64,000 nt of DNA, from positions 1,736,001 through 1,800,000 of the forward strand of contig NZ_CP141062.1 of the NCBI RefSeq assembly GCF_034661295.1. Reading direction: 5' to 3'. The translations under genes and the position numbers were made by a program. Position 1 is the stretch's first letter, and each line of letters opens with the position of its first letter. Source of the stretch: Faecalibacter sp. LW9 (lineage in GTDB: Bacteria; Bacteroidota; Bacteroidia; Flavobacteriales; Weeksellaceae). Positions 63,969 to 64,000 of this stretch are shown piece by piece. The notes beneath the pieces were generated by a model that searched no databases, was not told the DNA's origin, and saw nothing but the letters and a program-made list of their open reading frames with translations.

Positions 63969-63986
63969 AAACAATTTCTCTTTTTT
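63955..63986 (+). terminator. Terminator of the last gene
   Basis: GAGAAATTG-CATAAAAA-CAATTTCTC with a following run of T; the left arm lies within the last codons of the gene. Confidence 0.85.
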
Positions 63987-64000
63987 TTATCTCTTATTTA

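Noticed and set aside
1..64000. CRISPR array or Cas genes
   Set aside because: No regularly spaced short repeats and no Cas-like proteins were found. The only multi-copy repeats are the tRNAs, the IS elements, the A/T tracts and the island repeats.

Overview
The window looks like an AT-rich chromosome segment from a member of the Bacteroidota, class Flavobacteriia, most plausibly the Weeksellaceae (an Empedobacter-like genus is a guess from gene content, not a measurement). The reasons are the many promoters of the Bacteroidota form TTG-N(about 20)-TAnnTTTG, the near absence of Shine-Dalgarno sites, and families typical of the group (DUF3857 proteins, TIGR01777 epimerase, MutS-like membrane ATPase, CcoG, a CusA-type pump with an LLLEG motif).

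Layout. 1-4.8 kb: rlmH start, BrkB-like membrane protein, voltage-gated K+ channel, TIGR01777 epimerase and a DUF3857 protein. A second gene behind it is cut off by a decayed IS3-family element (4.85-5.91 kb). 5.9-8.6 kb: a LuxE-like gene with an internal stop, and a Na/Pi cotransporter. 8.9-9.34 kb: tRNA array Thr-Tyr-Thr-Tyr-Thr. 9.5-15.5 kb: mtnN, a YceI lipoprotein, mpl with an internal stop, an acyltransferase, a Nudix hydrolase and a TPR-like protein. 15.7-24.1 kb: Dcp peptidase, DUF2798, YebC, a frameshifted Bcr/CflA transporter, an MBL hydrolase and a two-gene radical-SAM DNA-repair pair.

24.3-32.4 kb is the most interesting part: a genomic island bounded by a 40-bp direct repeat of the 3' end of tRNA-Ser(TGA) and its terminator. 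It holds an AraC regulator, an outer-membrane channel, a membrane-fusion protein, an MFS pump, a beta-ketoacyl-ACP synthase III (KAS III) homologue and a complete IS3 element, but no integrase. A close chromosomal homologue of the KAS III gene lies 12 kb downstream at 42.5 kb. The island copy uses AGA/AGG where the chromosomal copy uses CGT, a sign of recent transfer.

33-41.2 kb: a two-component system and a CusCBA-like RND efflux operon. Both upstream regions share an ATTCTAATC motif, in tandem before the pump. 41.3-46.2 kb: a split catalase-like gene, the second KAS III gene, nhaA and a broken DUF389 gene. 46.3-49.9 kb: a cold-shock gene with a long leader, then a cobalamin riboswitch in front of cobT-cobS-cobC. 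50-60.9 kb: an SGNH-like protein, a MutS-like ATPase, two nearly identical IS1182-family elements each lying between convergent genes, two AraC regulators, CcoG and two uncharacterised proteins. 61-64 kb: HopJ-family protein, TonB-C-like lipoprotein, umuDC and a small conserved protein.

Five otherwise normal genes are interrupted by stops or frameshifts (LuxE-like, mpl, MFS, catalase-like, DUF389). Either this strain is losing genes or the assembly carries residual errors. Read data would decide.
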